Assembly (NCBI RefSeq): GCF_049943335.1
Contig: NZ_JBNFVY010000012.1
Location: 19,076 to 83,075 of the forward strand
Source: JBNFVY01 sp049943335
Lineage (GTDB): Bacteria; Pseudomonadota; Alphaproteobacteria; Rhodobacterales; Rhodobacteraceae
DNA length: 64,000 nt
Direction of reading: 5' to 3'
A program made the translations under genes and the position numbers. The stretch's first letter is position 1. Each line of letters starts with the position of its first letter. The notes under the pieces were generated by a model. It was not told the origin of the DNA. It worked only from the letters and a program-made list of their open reading frames with translations, and made no database searches. This document shows positions 43,404 through 51,215 of the stretch, piece by piece.

Positions 43404-43441
43404 AAAAAAAAATGGGCTGCAACGCGTGACGCGTGCAGCCC
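43404..43441 (-). terminator. Rho-independent terminator after the 46-residue protein gene
   Basis: On the minus strand the arms GGGCTGCACGCG and CGCGTTGCAGCCC surround a TCA loop and are followed by a run of T (AAAAAAAAA on the plus strand). The rest of 43147-43403 shows no gene and must hold the Hint-gene promoter. Confidence 0.85.
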
Positions 43442-43467
43442 GAGGCACCTTTGAGGGAATGAGGGTC

Positions 43468-43608
43468 TTAAGCCTCAGCAGCTTTCTTTGTGGCATCCGC
43501 GCTGCGGGCGGAAACGGCGGCTTTGCGGGCCGCGCCACGGGTCCAGGGCAGTTTGGTGTCGCATTTGACTGATTGTGCGATCACCGATTGCATCCAACGT
43601 TTCTTCAT
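43468..43608 (-). CDS. small basic protein, 46 residues
   Basis: Starts MKKRWMQSVIAQSVKCDTKL, then PWTRGAARKAA and a Lys/Ala-rich tail. A GGAG site lies seven bases before the ATG and a strong terminator follows the stop, so it is a complete transcription unit. It resembles the short KRWM-type proteins I recall in Rhodobacterales genomes, basic and with a conserved PWxRG element. No signal peptide. Function unknown; the charge would suit binding to nucleic acid or ribosomes, which is only a guess. Too short for many gene callers. Confidence 0.75.
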   Translation of the reverse strand: MKKRWMQSVIAQSVKCDTKLPWTRGAARKAAVSARSADATKKAAEA

Positions 43609-43855
43609 CGTTTCGCTCCATTCACTGGCAGTCGTGCCGCTCTGCCTCTGGTGACCACTTTGTTGTGGCTTGTTTGAATTTCTGAACGGTTAATGGGGCA
43701 TGTTCGTGACCAAGATGCGAAAAACTAAAAAAACTTCGCAGGACGGCCACAACTGGGTGAAAACCGCTCAAAGCGTTGGAAATAGTGGGTTCAATGACGG
43801 GTTCTTATGGTGGTGTCGGGGTTTTTTCGTCAAATTTGGCGCAAAAGTGGCGCAA

Positions 43856-44614
43856 CTAAAGGCGAATTGCCGCAATCAGGCGGCCATAGTCGGCCTCTTG
43901 GCGATGGACAGAGCGCCGGTAGGAATAAAACAGCGCCGGATCGCCATAGGTGCAGTAACGCGTCCATTCCGCGTGTCCGACACCGGCCTGTCGCAGCCTG
44001 TGCAATCCGAAGCCCGGAAGGTCAAAGTGATATCGCCCCCCGTTACCGTTCGCGAAGAAGCGGGCGTTGTCCGGGTCCTCGGCCAGAAAATCCTCTAGGA
44101 ATTCCTCGCCGACTTCGTAGTTTTGTTGGCTGATAGTCGGCCCGACGATCGCGGAAATGTCGGCCCGTTCAGCGCCGAGATCCTCCATCGCATCCAGCGT
44201 CGCTTCCAGCACGCCCGCAATGGCACCCTTCCATCCGGCGTGAGCAGCGCCGACGACACCCGCTTTGCGATCGGCAAACAGGACAGGCTGGCAGTCGGCG
44301 GTCAGCACGGACAGGGCCAGCCCCGGCGTTGCGGTCACAAGCGCATCCGCTTTCGGAACGCCGCCCCGGTGCGGGCCCGTGACCTTGACCACGTCGGCCG
44401 AATGCACCTGGTGGACACCGATCAGCTCCGATGGTGCGACGTTCATCGCATCGGCGACGCGCGCGCGGTTGATTTCAACAATGTCAGATTGATCCGAACT
44501 GCCGGGGCCGCAGTTCAACCCTTCAAACACGCCCGAGGATGCGCCGCCGCACCGGGTGAAGAACCCGTGCGTTATTCCGTTCAGAGCAGCCGCAGTCAAA
44601 ATTTCCATTGTCAT
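43856..44614 (-). CDS. pgeF: peptidoglycan editing factor PgeF (laccase-domain protein)
   Basis: A 252-residue multicopper-oxidase-like/LACC1-family protein. The zinc-binding residues are clear: a His in HQVHSADV (about residue 68), Cys in ADCQPVLFAD (about 107) and His in AAHAGWKG (about 123). In E. coli the family member removes wrongly incorporated residues from peptidoglycan precursors; some relatives act on nucleosides. It overlaps the methyltransferase gene by four bases (ATGA). A second ATG two codons in is equally possible. Confidence 0.9.
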   Translation of the reverse strand: MTMEILTAAALNGITHGFFTRCGGASSGVFEGLNCGPGSSDQSDIVEINRARVADAMNVAPSELIGVHQVHSADVVKVTGPHRGGVPKADALVTATPGLALSVLTADCQPVLFADRKAGVVGAAHAGWKGAIAGVLEATLDAMEDLGAERADISAIVGPTISQQNYEVGEEFLEDFLAEDPDNARFFANGNGGRYHFDLPGFGLHRLRQAGVGHAEWTRYCTYGDPALFYSYRRSVHRQEADYGRLIAAIRL

Positions 44615-45666
44615 GGATCGAACCCGGGTGGACAGGTGGACCCGTTAGCGTAAAGAGCGAGGGCCTTGAACAACTGTCCCATCTTTTCAGGGTGGGTCAA
44701 GCGTCGATGCGCCGCGATATGGGCATCCAACGCTACACCCGTAAGGTTTTCTGCAAGTGCTTGCGCGCGCGGTGTGATGCCCAGGCGCTCAAGTAGAACC
44801 CCTTGTGCGGTCAGGCCGGACACGGCCACCCCGTTCGATCGGGCAAGCCGGGCTATCGGTTCAAAATCGACATGGGCGGTCACGTCGGCCTGGCCGGGAT
44901 TGGCAAATGGGTCTTCAAACGCGTGATCGCGCACGGCCTGCAGCGTGTCACCCAGTGATCGCCAGTCACCGTAATCAACGATCAGGGCAGCGCCCCCATT
45001 TTGCGCGATGTGGCCCGATATGGTTTCCACGATATCATCCGCCTGCGGTCTGAGTTCGACAATGCGTCCGTCCGGGGTGTCGTCCAGTCGGGCGCTTAGC
45101 TGCGGCACCGGCGTGGGCGGACCGAATTGCGACTTGAGGCCTGGTCCGACCATCCGTTCGCGCCAACTATCGCCCACGCGCTGAAATTGCCGAACTGGCA
45201 AAGCGTCGAAGAATTCGTTCGCGACCAGAAAGAGCGGCAAGTCTGGAAGATCCGTGACTCTGTCGTGCCAGATCGCTTGCGCCAACCGTTCACGCTGCGC
45301 GTCCCGCAAGGCAGGAGAGGTTTCCACCAAATGCACCCTGGCCGCGTCGTGAAAGCCCGGCACAACCGCCGTCGCGCGCAGAATGTCGGCCATCAGCGTG
45401 CCGCGCCCCGGGCCCAGTTCTGTCAGGGCAAAGCGCCCGGGGCGGCCTTGATCCACCCAGCTCTGGGCCAGGCACAGTCCCAGCAACTCGCCAAACATTT
45501 GGCTGATTTCGGGGGCGGTTATAAAGTCGCCCGCGGCCCCGAACGGGTCACGCGTGGCATAGTACCCGTATTGGGGGTGCGACAGGCAGGCATCGATATA
45601 TTGGTCCAGGCGCAGCGGCCCCGCGCTGCCTATGGCCTTTTCCAGAATTTCGCCGAGCGGTGTCAC
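44611..45666 (-). CDS. SAM-dependent methyltransferase, MidA/NDUFAF7 family
   Basis: A 351-residue protein. The SAM motif ELGPGRGTLMADI lies at about residues 82-94 and the N-terminal YIDACLSHPQYGYY block is typical of the family. Mitochondrial relatives methylate an arginine of complex I subunit NDUFS2; the bacterial role is likely similar. It starts with GTG overlapping the lgt stop (GTGA) and its stop overlaps the pgeF start, so the three are tightly coupled. The much longer open frame upstream is the shadow of lgt. Confidence 0.9.
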   Translation of the reverse strand: MTPLGEILEKAIGSAGPLRLDQYIDACLSHPQYGYYATRDPFGAAGDFITAPEISQMFGELLGLCLAQSWVDQGRPGRFALTELGPGRGTLMADILRATAVVPGFHDAARVHLVETSPALRDAQRERLAQAIWHDRVTDLPDLPLFLVANEFFDALPVRQFQRVGDSWRERMVGPGLKSQFGPPTPVPQLSARLDDTPDGRIVELRPQADDIVETISGHIAQNGGAALIVDYGDWRSLGDTLQAVRDHAFEDPFANPGQADVTAHVDFEPIARLARSNGVAVSGLTAQGVLLERLGITPRAQALAENLTGVALDAHIAAHRRLTHPEKMGQLFKALALYANGSTCPPGFDP

Positions 45667-46547
45667 GTCTTGCGGCCCATTGCCAGCGCCAGCCCCAAGA
45701 TCACCATGCCTGCGGCAACCATCGGCAGCGACAATACCTGCCCCATGGTCAGACCGGCGAAGACATGCCCGTGCGGGTTTTGCGCGGTGATGTATTGCGC
45801 ATCGGCCAGTCGAAAGAATTCGACCGTGAACCGCGCCAACCCGTACCCCAAAAGGAAAACGCCGATCAGGGTGCCGGGCCGTTTCAATGCGCCGCCGCGA
45901 AACGCCAGCCAGATCAGCACTGCGCCAAGCGCGAGCCCTTCGAGCGCAGCTTCGTAGAGTTGCGAGGGATGGCGCGCGCAAAGGCCCTGCGCGGTGTTGC
46001 TGCAGGCCAAGGCCGCATCCCCAGGAAAGACAACGGCCCAAGGCACAGTAGATGGGCGCCCCCAAAGTTCTGCGTTGATAAAGTTGGCCAGCCGGCCCAG
46101 CAGCAACCCAGCTGGCGCGCCAAGCGCCAACAGATCGCCGAGCGACGCGGCGTTTAATCCGTGGCGCCACGCGAACACCAGCCCGGCCACGCCAACCCCC
46201 AGGAAACCGCCGTGAAATGACATGCCCCCGCGCCAGATCGCGATGATTTCGCCGGGATTGCTGAGGTAATAAGCCGGTTGATAAAACAGCACGAACCCCA
46301 AGCGGCCGCCGATGATGATGCCCAGGATGATCCATGTCATCAGGTCGCTCAGTTGCTCGCCCGTCATTGGGGGCCTGTTTTTCCACAACCGGTCGCGGCG
46401 CAGCGCCATCTTGGCCAATTGCCAGCCCAGCAAAATTCCCACGATGTAAGCCAGCGCGTACCATCGCAACGCGAATGAGAACCTGCCCAAATCGATCGTG
46501 AAAATCTCGGGGGCGATATCGGGGAATTCGATCACGGCGCTGAACAT
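45663..46547 (-). CDS. lgt: prolipoprotein diacylglyceryl transferase
   Basis: A 294-residue membrane enzyme that adds diacylglycerol from phosphatidylglycerol to the lipobox cysteine of prolipoproteins. About seven helices. The signature GRLANFINAELWGRPS (about residues 143-158) holds the essential Arg and Asn, and HPSQLYEA (about 194-201) the later motif. Start chosen at 46547 (MFSAVIEFPDIAPEIF), the family N terminus. First gene of the lgt-methyltransferase-pgeF run. It would process the entericidin in this window. Confidence 0.95.
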   Translation of the reverse strand: MFSAVIEFPDIAPEIFTIDLGRFSFALRWYALAYIVGILLGWQLAKMALRRDRLWKNRPPMTGEQLSDLMTWIILGIIIGGRLGFVLFYQPAYYLSNPGEIIAIWRGGMSFHGGFLGVGVAGLVFAWRHGLNAASLGDLLALGAPAGLLLGRLANFINAELWGRPSTVPWAVVFPGDAALACSNTAQGLCARHPSQLYEAALEGLALGAVLIWLAFRGGALKRPGTLIGVFLLGYGLARFTVEFFRLADAQYITAQNPHGHVFAGLTMGQVLSLPMVAAGMVILGLALAMGRKT

Positions 46548-46598
46548 GTCGCATGCATCGCCGGGGCATTTGCCAAAGTCAACCACGTGCATCTTGGG

Positions 46599-46629
46599 TT
46601 GAGACTCGGCGCGCGCGCCCCCATATATA
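46599..46629 (+). promoter_or_regulatory. candidate promoter of the ubiK-like gene
   Basis: TTGAGA (46599-46604) and TATATA (46624-46629) with a long 19-base spacer, the start codon 28 bases further on. The A/T-rich -10 stands out in the G+C-rich gap. Confidence 0.4.
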
Positions 46630-46656
46630 AGACAACGCAGTTTCCGGAGACCCGCA

Positions 46657-46902
46657 ATGCAGACCCGCAACAAGTTTTTTGACGATATGTCTCAGTTGAT
46701 GACCAACGCGATGGGCGTGGCGCAGGGTGCCAAGGATGAAGCCGAAACCGCGATGAAGAGTTTCTTTGATCGTTGGCTGGCGGACCGCGACTTTGTCACC
46801 CGCGAGGAATTTGATGCCGTACGCGCCATGGCGCAAAAGGCGCGGGAAGAAAACGAAGCGCTCAAGGCCCGTCTCGATGCTCTGGAGAAGGGCGGCGAGT
46901 AA
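46657..46902 (+). CDS. ubiK: UbiK/BMFP family accessory factor
   Basis: An 81-residue membrane-fusogenic-type protein. An amphipathic N-terminal helix (MQTRNKFFDDMSQLMTNAMG) is followed by a C-terminal coiled coil (REEFDAVRAMAQKAREENEA, then LKARLDALEK), the exact plan of YqiC/UbiK. UbiK scaffolds the ubiquinone biosynthesis enzymes in proteobacteria. Divergent from lgt; clear CCGGAGA site; terminator 24 bases after the stop. Confidence 0.9.
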   Translation: MQTRNKFFDDMSQLMTNAMGVAQGAKDEAETAMKSFFDRWLADRDFVTREEFDAVRAMAQKAREENEALKARLDALEKGGE

Positions 46903-46926
46903 ACGCTTGGACGGTACGAGTGTTTT

Positions 46927-46948
46927 GGGCGCCTTTCGGCGCCCTTTT
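46927..46948 (+). terminator. Rho-independent terminator after ubiK
   Basis: GGGCGCC, loop TTTC, GGCGCCC, then TTTT. A perfect seven-pair stem. Confidence 0.9.
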
Positions 46949-47714
46949 GCTTGCCAGACGCGCGCTCTTCGATCCTCTGGTGAATTGATGAGGTTTTCCA
47001 GCTGCACGATACCTCAACGTTCGAAGTCATCCGCAAGTCGGGCAAAGAACCTTATAGCGGCCTGATCGCGAACAAACAAAGTTGTTCAAGCAAGCGATTG
47101 GGGTTTTCTGGCAGGGGTGACAGGTGAAATGCGATACGCATTAGGGGTGACTGGCAGGGGGATTGCGCGGCGCGATAAACGGTCCGGTTGGTCACGGCGC
47201 GTCGTACCGTTTTGACTTATTCCATATTAGGGGCAGAGGGAGCCTTCGCGTTTGTGTGGTGCCGCAAAATCGGTCTGATGAATTTGGAAATGCAGCGCTC
47301 AGTGGCGGCCCCGATCCGTTCAATCCAGGCGAACACGGGCGCTTGGCATTGCGCCTGCGAAACTTGACGCCATTCTCGGTTCTTTCGTTGATCGGTGTTG
47401 ACCGAGCCTGTGAGACCTTTGGGGGGGAGAACGTCGGACCGTCCTGCACGATCAAGAAGAAGGGCCGGTCGAGCGGCAATGATCGCGACGTTCTGATCTC
47501 CGGCCATAAGCGAAACTCAGACAGAAACTGCGACGCGCTCCACCCGCGACCCGGATCATTTTGCTGGGGATAAATTCAAATTACCGCTTTACAGGTCTGC
47601 CTTATCCCGACACCATATCTAGTAAGGATGGCGGCGATCCCTGCTTTCCTTTGATCGGGCACCAAGTCCTAGTGGGCCAACCAGAGCCTAGGGGCGACAA
47701 CAAACGAGGCCACC
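46949..47714. other. 766-bp gap without a recognised gene
   Basis: Open frames here (for example 47163-47573 on the plus strand and two on the minus strand) are short, overlap each other in several frames and show no recognisable family or good start site. At 47128-47142 lies a perfect inverted repeat AATGCG-ATA-CGCATT. It is flanked by two near-copies of GGGGTGACAGG/GGGGTGACTGG. The composition is less G+C-biased than the flanks. It may be eroded foreign DNA or an old element end, but I cannot name it. Confidence 0.5.
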
Positions 47715-48218
47715 ATGGCGTTGACCGAGCACGCACTTTCCACCGAAGACCTGCACCCTATCGATATCGTCGAACATCTGGCGGAAACCCATGACTGGGA
47801 TTTCGACAGGGTCGCCGACGATCAGATCGCCATGGCTGTCGAAGGGCAGTGGCGCACCTATTCGGTGACCTTGGCATGGTCCGGGCAGGACGAAACGCTG
47901 CGCATGATCTGCACCTTTGAAATGGAGCCGCCGGAAGACAAGCTGCTGCAGATCTATGAGGTGCTGAACAGCGTGAACGATCAATGCTGGTCCGGGGCGT
48001 TCACATACTGGCACGAGCAGCGCCTCATGGTGTATCGCTACGGTCTGGTTCTGAACGGCGGACAGATGGCCAGCGCCGAGCAGATCGACCGCCTGATTGG
48101 TGCGGCCGTGGCAGCGTCCGAGCGGTTCTACCCTGCCTTCCAACTTGTCGCCTGGGGCGATAAATCCGCCAGGCAAGCGATGGATGTCGCAATCTGCGAA
48201 GCATACGGGCGCGCCTGA
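47715..48218 (+). CDS. YbjN domain-containing protein
   Basis: A 167-residue soluble protein of the YbjN/type III chaperone-like fold (DWDFDRVADDQIAMAVEGQW; LLQIYEVLNSVNDQCWSGAF). In E. coli YbjN is linked to stress response and motility; the alphaproteobacterial group is found beside proC. Ribosome-binding site is a weak GAGG. A hairpin follows before proC. Confidence 0.87.
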   Translation: MALTEHALSTEDLHPIDIVEHLAETHDWDFDRVADDQIAMAVEGQWRTYSVTLAWSGQDETLRMICTFEMEPPEDKLLQIYEVLNSVNDQCWSGAFTYWHEQRLMVYRYGLVLNGGQMASAEQIDRLIGAAVAASERFYPAFQLVAWGDKSARQAMDVAICEAYGRA

Positions 48219-48240
48219 TCAACAGATTCTGATTTCTTGC

Positions 48241-48266
48241 GCCCCGCAGCCCTGTCTTGCGGGGCG
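48241..48266 (+). terminator. weak terminator between ybjN-like gene and proC
   Basis: GCCCCGCA and TGCGGGGC form a perfect eight-pair stem with a loop of ten bases, followed by GTTGT rather than a true T-run. Partial termination is likely. Confidence 0.55.
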
Positions 48267-48337
48267 TTGTCGTGCGCAATACTTGCTTGCGGGGTCAACG
48301 CGCACCCGGCATCTTGGCGGCGATGGACGGAGGCAAC

Positions 48338-49150
48338 ATGAATTTCGATACTATTTCCGAACGTGGGTTGGTCATGCTGGGGTGCGGCAGGATGGGGTCA
48401 GCCATGTTGCAGGGCTGGCTGGGGTCTGGCTTGTCGGCGCAGGCGGTCTGGGTGGTCGACCCGAACCCGTCGGACTGGGTGCGCGATCAAGGCGTACACA
48501 TCAATGCCGATTTGCCGGATGCGCCGGCCGTCGTGCTGATCGCCGTCAAGCCACAGATGATGGGCGAAGCGCTGCCGACCCTTGCCGGAATGACGTCGCC
48601 CGATACAGTCTTTGTGTCGGTTGCGGCGGGCACGCCGATTTCGGCCTATGAAACCGCCTTGGGCGCAGATCGCGTTATCGTTCGGACCATGCCGAACACG
48701 CCCGCCGCGGTTGGGCGGGGGGTCACCGCAATCATCGGCAATGAAAACACGGGCGCGCCCGATCTGGATCTTGTCGAACAGCTTATGTCCGCCGTGGGAG
48801 AGGTGGTTCGGCTGGACAACGAGGATCAGATGCACGCGGTCATCGCGACATCGGGGTCGGCGCCCGCCTATGTATTCAACCTGATTGAGGCCATCGCAAC
48901 GGTCGGCGCCGAAATGGGCCTGGCGCCCGATCTGGCGTTAAAGCTGGCCACTGGAACCGTGGCAGGGGCGGGCCATCTTGCGCAGACGGCGAACGAAGGT
49001 CCCGATCAGCTCCGCATCAACGTGACATCGCCCGGCGGCACAACTGCTGAGGCGCTGAAGGTGCTGATGGACGATCAAAAGGGGCTGACGCCACTGATCC
49101 GCGCCGCGATGCAGGCTTGCGCCGCCAGATCGCGCGAGATGGCAGAATGA
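48338..49150 (+). CDS. proC: pyrroline-5-carboxylate reductase
   Basis: A 270-residue enzyme for the last step of proline synthesis. Rossmann motif LGCGRMGSAML (about residues 14-24), then AVKPQMM, RTMPNTPAAVGRG (about 120-132), and the C-terminal family signature SPGGTTAEAL (about 229-238). The ATG at 48338 follows GGAGG; the longer frame runs into the terminator. Its stop overlaps the csaA-like start (ATGA). Confidence 0.95.
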   Translation: MNFDTISERGLVMLGCGRMGSAMLQGWLGSGLSAQAVWVVDPNPSDWVRDQGVHINADLPDAPAVVLIAVKPQMMGEALPTLAGMTSPDTVFVSVAAGTPISAYETALGADRVIVRTMPNTPAAVGRGVTAIIGNENTGAPDLDLVEQLMSAVGEVVRLDNEDQMHAVIATSGSAPAYVFNLIEAIATVGAEMGLAPDLALKLATGTVAGAGHLAQTANEGPDQLRINVTSPGGTTAEALKVLMDDQKGLTPLIRAAMQACAARSREMAE

Positions 49151-49479
49151 TCACCTTTGACGATTTTCAGAAGGTGGATATCAGGGCCGGCTGCATCGTG
49201 CGCGCCGAACCCTTCCCCGAAGCAAGAAAACCGGCGATCAAACTGTGGATTGATTTCGGCGCCGAGCTTGGGGAAATGAAAAGCTCGGCGCAAATTACCG
49301 CCCACTATTCAGTGCAGAGTTTGCCGGGCCGTATGGTGATGGCCGTGGTCAATTTCCCTGCCCGCCAAATCGGGAACTTCATGTCCGAAGTTCTGGTCCT
49401 TGGGGTGCCGGATGAAGATGGCCAGGTCGTTTTGCTGGCACCGGATCGGCCTGTCGCGCCAGGAGCGCGGATGTTTTGA
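49147..49479 (+). CDS. csaA: CsaA-type tRNA-binding protein
   Basis: A 110-residue OB-fold protein of the tRNA_bind family (FQKVDIRAGCIVRAEPFPEA; SAQITAHYS; VVNFPARQIGNFMSEVLVLG). CsaA is a small chaperone/tRNA-binding protein. Its length and every block agree with the family. Coupled to proC upstream and, by TTGA, to the hydroxyacid dehydrogenase downstream. Confidence 0.92.
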   Translation: MITFDDFQKVDIRAGCIVRAEPFPEARKPAIKLWIDFGAELGEMKSSAQITAHYSVQSLPGRMVMAVVNFPARQIGNFMSEVLVLGVPDEDGQVVLLAPDRPVAPGARMF

Positions 49480-50426
49480 AACTACTGGTGACCCGCAACC
49501 TGCCCGATCGCGTGATATCCGCCCTGGACGGCCAGTTTGACTGCGACTTTCGCGAAGGTGCCACACCGCTGGACGAAACTGCCGCGCGTGACGCATTGCA
49601 GACCTATGATGCCATTTTGCCCACCTTGGGCGACCAATTGGGCGCCGGGGCGTTCCCTGAGGCGCCGCGATGCGGGCTGCTGGCGAATTTCGGGGTCGGT
49701 GTGAACCACATCGATGTTGCCGCTGCGACTGCTGCCGGCGTTGCTGTGACCAACACGCCCGGCGCCGTCACGGATGCAACGGCGGATGTCGCGATGATGT
49801 TGATGCTGATGGCGGCCCGGCGCGCCTCTGAGGGCGAAGCGATGGTCCGGGCGGGACGCTGGACGGGGTGGCAGCCAACGCAACTGCTGGGGTTGCACCT
49901 GACAGGCAAAACGGTGGGAATCATTGGAATGGGGCGCATCGGGCAAGCCATCGCCAAACGCGCGCACCACGGATTTGGCATGCGCGTTCTATACCACAAC
50001 AGATCGCCGAAAGGCCCTTTGGGTTTTGACGCCACCCAACTTGACCTGGATGCTGTCTTGGCGCAATCGGACGTTGTGGTCATGGCGGTTCCGGCCACCG
50101 CACAAACCCGCCATTTGATCGGCGCGTCCGAGCTGGAAAAAATGCAGCCCCACGCCATTTTCGTGAACATTGCACGCGGTGACGTGGTGGATGAACAGGC
50201 GTTGATCGACGCGCTGGAAGCCCAGAAGATCGCCGGTGCAGGCCTGGATGTCTACGAGTTCGAACCCACCGTGCCCGAGGCCTTGCGCGCGCTGAAATCT
50301 GTCACTCTGCTTCCGCATCTCGGCACGGCCGCGCTCGAAGTGCGCGAGGCGATGGGCATGATGGCTGTCGACAACCTGATTGCGTTTGCGCAAGGTAAGC
50401 CTCTGCCGAACCCCGTTCGCATTTGA
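49476..50426 (+). CDS. D-2-hydroxyacid dehydrogenase (glycerate/glyoxylate reductase type)
   Basis: A 316-residue NAD(P)-dependent enzyme. The nucleotide site GIIGMGRIGQAIA lies at about residues 148-160, the catalytic Arg in NIARGDVVDE, the Glu in VYEFEP and the His in LLPHLGTAA. Closest by look to D-glycerate dehydrogenase/glyoxylate reductases. It starts with TTG overlapping the csaA stop, an uncommon start codon that fits translational coupling; no better ATG exists near the family N terminus (KLLVTRNLP). Confidence 0.9.
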   Translation: MKLLVTRNLPDRVISALDGQFDCDFREGATPLDETAARDALQTYDAILPTLGDQLGAGAFPEAPRCGLLANFGVGVNHIDVAAATAAGVAVTNTPGAVTDATADVAMMLMLMAARRASEGEAMVRAGRWTGWQPTQLLGLHLTGKTVGIIGMGRIGQAIAKRAHHGFGMRVLYHNRSPKGPLGFDATQLDLDAVLAQSDVVVMAVPATAQTRHLIGASELEKMQPHAIFVNIARGDVVDEQALIDALEAQKIAGAGLDVYEFEPTVPEALRALKSVTLLPHLGTAALEVREAMGMMAVDNLIAFAQGKPLPNPVRI

Positions 50427-50550
50427 TCTTCCCGTGGTGACCCAACGTCAACACTAAGTGGTTTCATCCATTGCTTTTTGGGTATTGAATGCGGGTAGGA
50501 TGCTGCCTGTGTTTCGGGTGCGTCAGCGGAATTGGTGAGCGAGAGTGACG

Positions 50551-51207
50551 ATGGCGAATGATTTCAACGATGGCTTGCCTGAAACCGACGGCAGACGGGC
50601 ACAAAAACTGCGGACGCGGCGCAAGTTGCTCCGCGCCGCGCAAGAGATGATGGCCAGACAAGAAGCGATCACTGTCGGGGCCGTAGCCAAGCAGGCCGGC
50701 ATATCGGTGGCAACGGCCTATCGGCATTTTTCGGACCCCGAATCGATCCGTCTTGAGGCGGTGGTCGAAATGAATTTGGGTCAGCGGGGCGATTTCATGG
50801 CCGATCTTCAAGCCCGTTGCGAGGGTGTGACATCGGTTGTGGACCGTGTGCTAGCAGCCCAGCGACTTATGACAGAGTTCGTGGCGCACAACGAAGATGC
50901 CTATCGTCTTTTCATCGCCAAGGGCCATGAACAGCTGGTTGCGCATCGTGGCAAGAACAAACCGGCGCCCCGCGGTGGTCGGCGCTTGCCCATGATCGAG
51001 TTTGCCCTGGAGCCGTGGCGCGGTGCCATGTCCGCCCCCGATTTCCGCAAGATTGTGCAGACCGTGACCACCGTCTGCGGGACCGAAAGCTATTTCGTTC
51101 TGCGCGATCTATGCAATCTTGCCGTCGATGATATTGCGCAGGTCAGCGAAGATGCCGTGCGGCGCGTCGTCGAATCGTTGGCCAAGGAATTTGGCCTGCC
51201 AGAGTGA
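50551..51207 (+). CDS. TetR family transcriptional regulator
   Basis: A 218-residue regulator. The N-terminal helix-turn-helix is typical: RTRRKLLRAAQEMMARQEAI, then VGAVAKQAGISVATAYRHFS (about residues 41-60). The C-terminal ligand domain is not recognisable to a ligand. No target operon is evident; it is flanked by the hydroxyacid dehydrogenase and the convergent MORN gene. A GTG two codons upstream is an alternative start. Confidence 0.87.
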   Translation: MANDFNDGLPETDGRRAQKLRTRRKLLRAAQEMMARQEAITVGAVAKQAGISVATAYRHFSDPESIRLEAVVEMNLGQRGDFMADLQARCEGVTSVVDRVLAAQRLMTEFVAHNEDAYRLFIAKGHEQLVAHRGKNKPAPRGGRRLPMIEFALEPWRGAMSAPDFRKIVQTVTTVCGTESYFVLRDLCNLAVDDIAQVSEDAVRRVVESLAKEFGLPE

Positions 51208-51215
51208 CGATCCGG

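Noticed and set aside
43700..44098. 132-codon plus-strand frame before and into pgeF
   Set aside because: It overlaps the 3' part of pgeF in antisense and its N-terminal part has no conserved features.
45667..46569. Upstream extension of the methyltransferase frame through lgt
   Set aside because: The extension is read in another frame of lgt; the GTG at 45666 gives the family start and a coupled overlap.
47163..47573. 136-codon plus-strand frame and 95/96-codon minus-strand frames in the gap
   Set aside because: No ribosome-binding site, no recognisable family and mutual overlap; kept as an unexplained gap instead.
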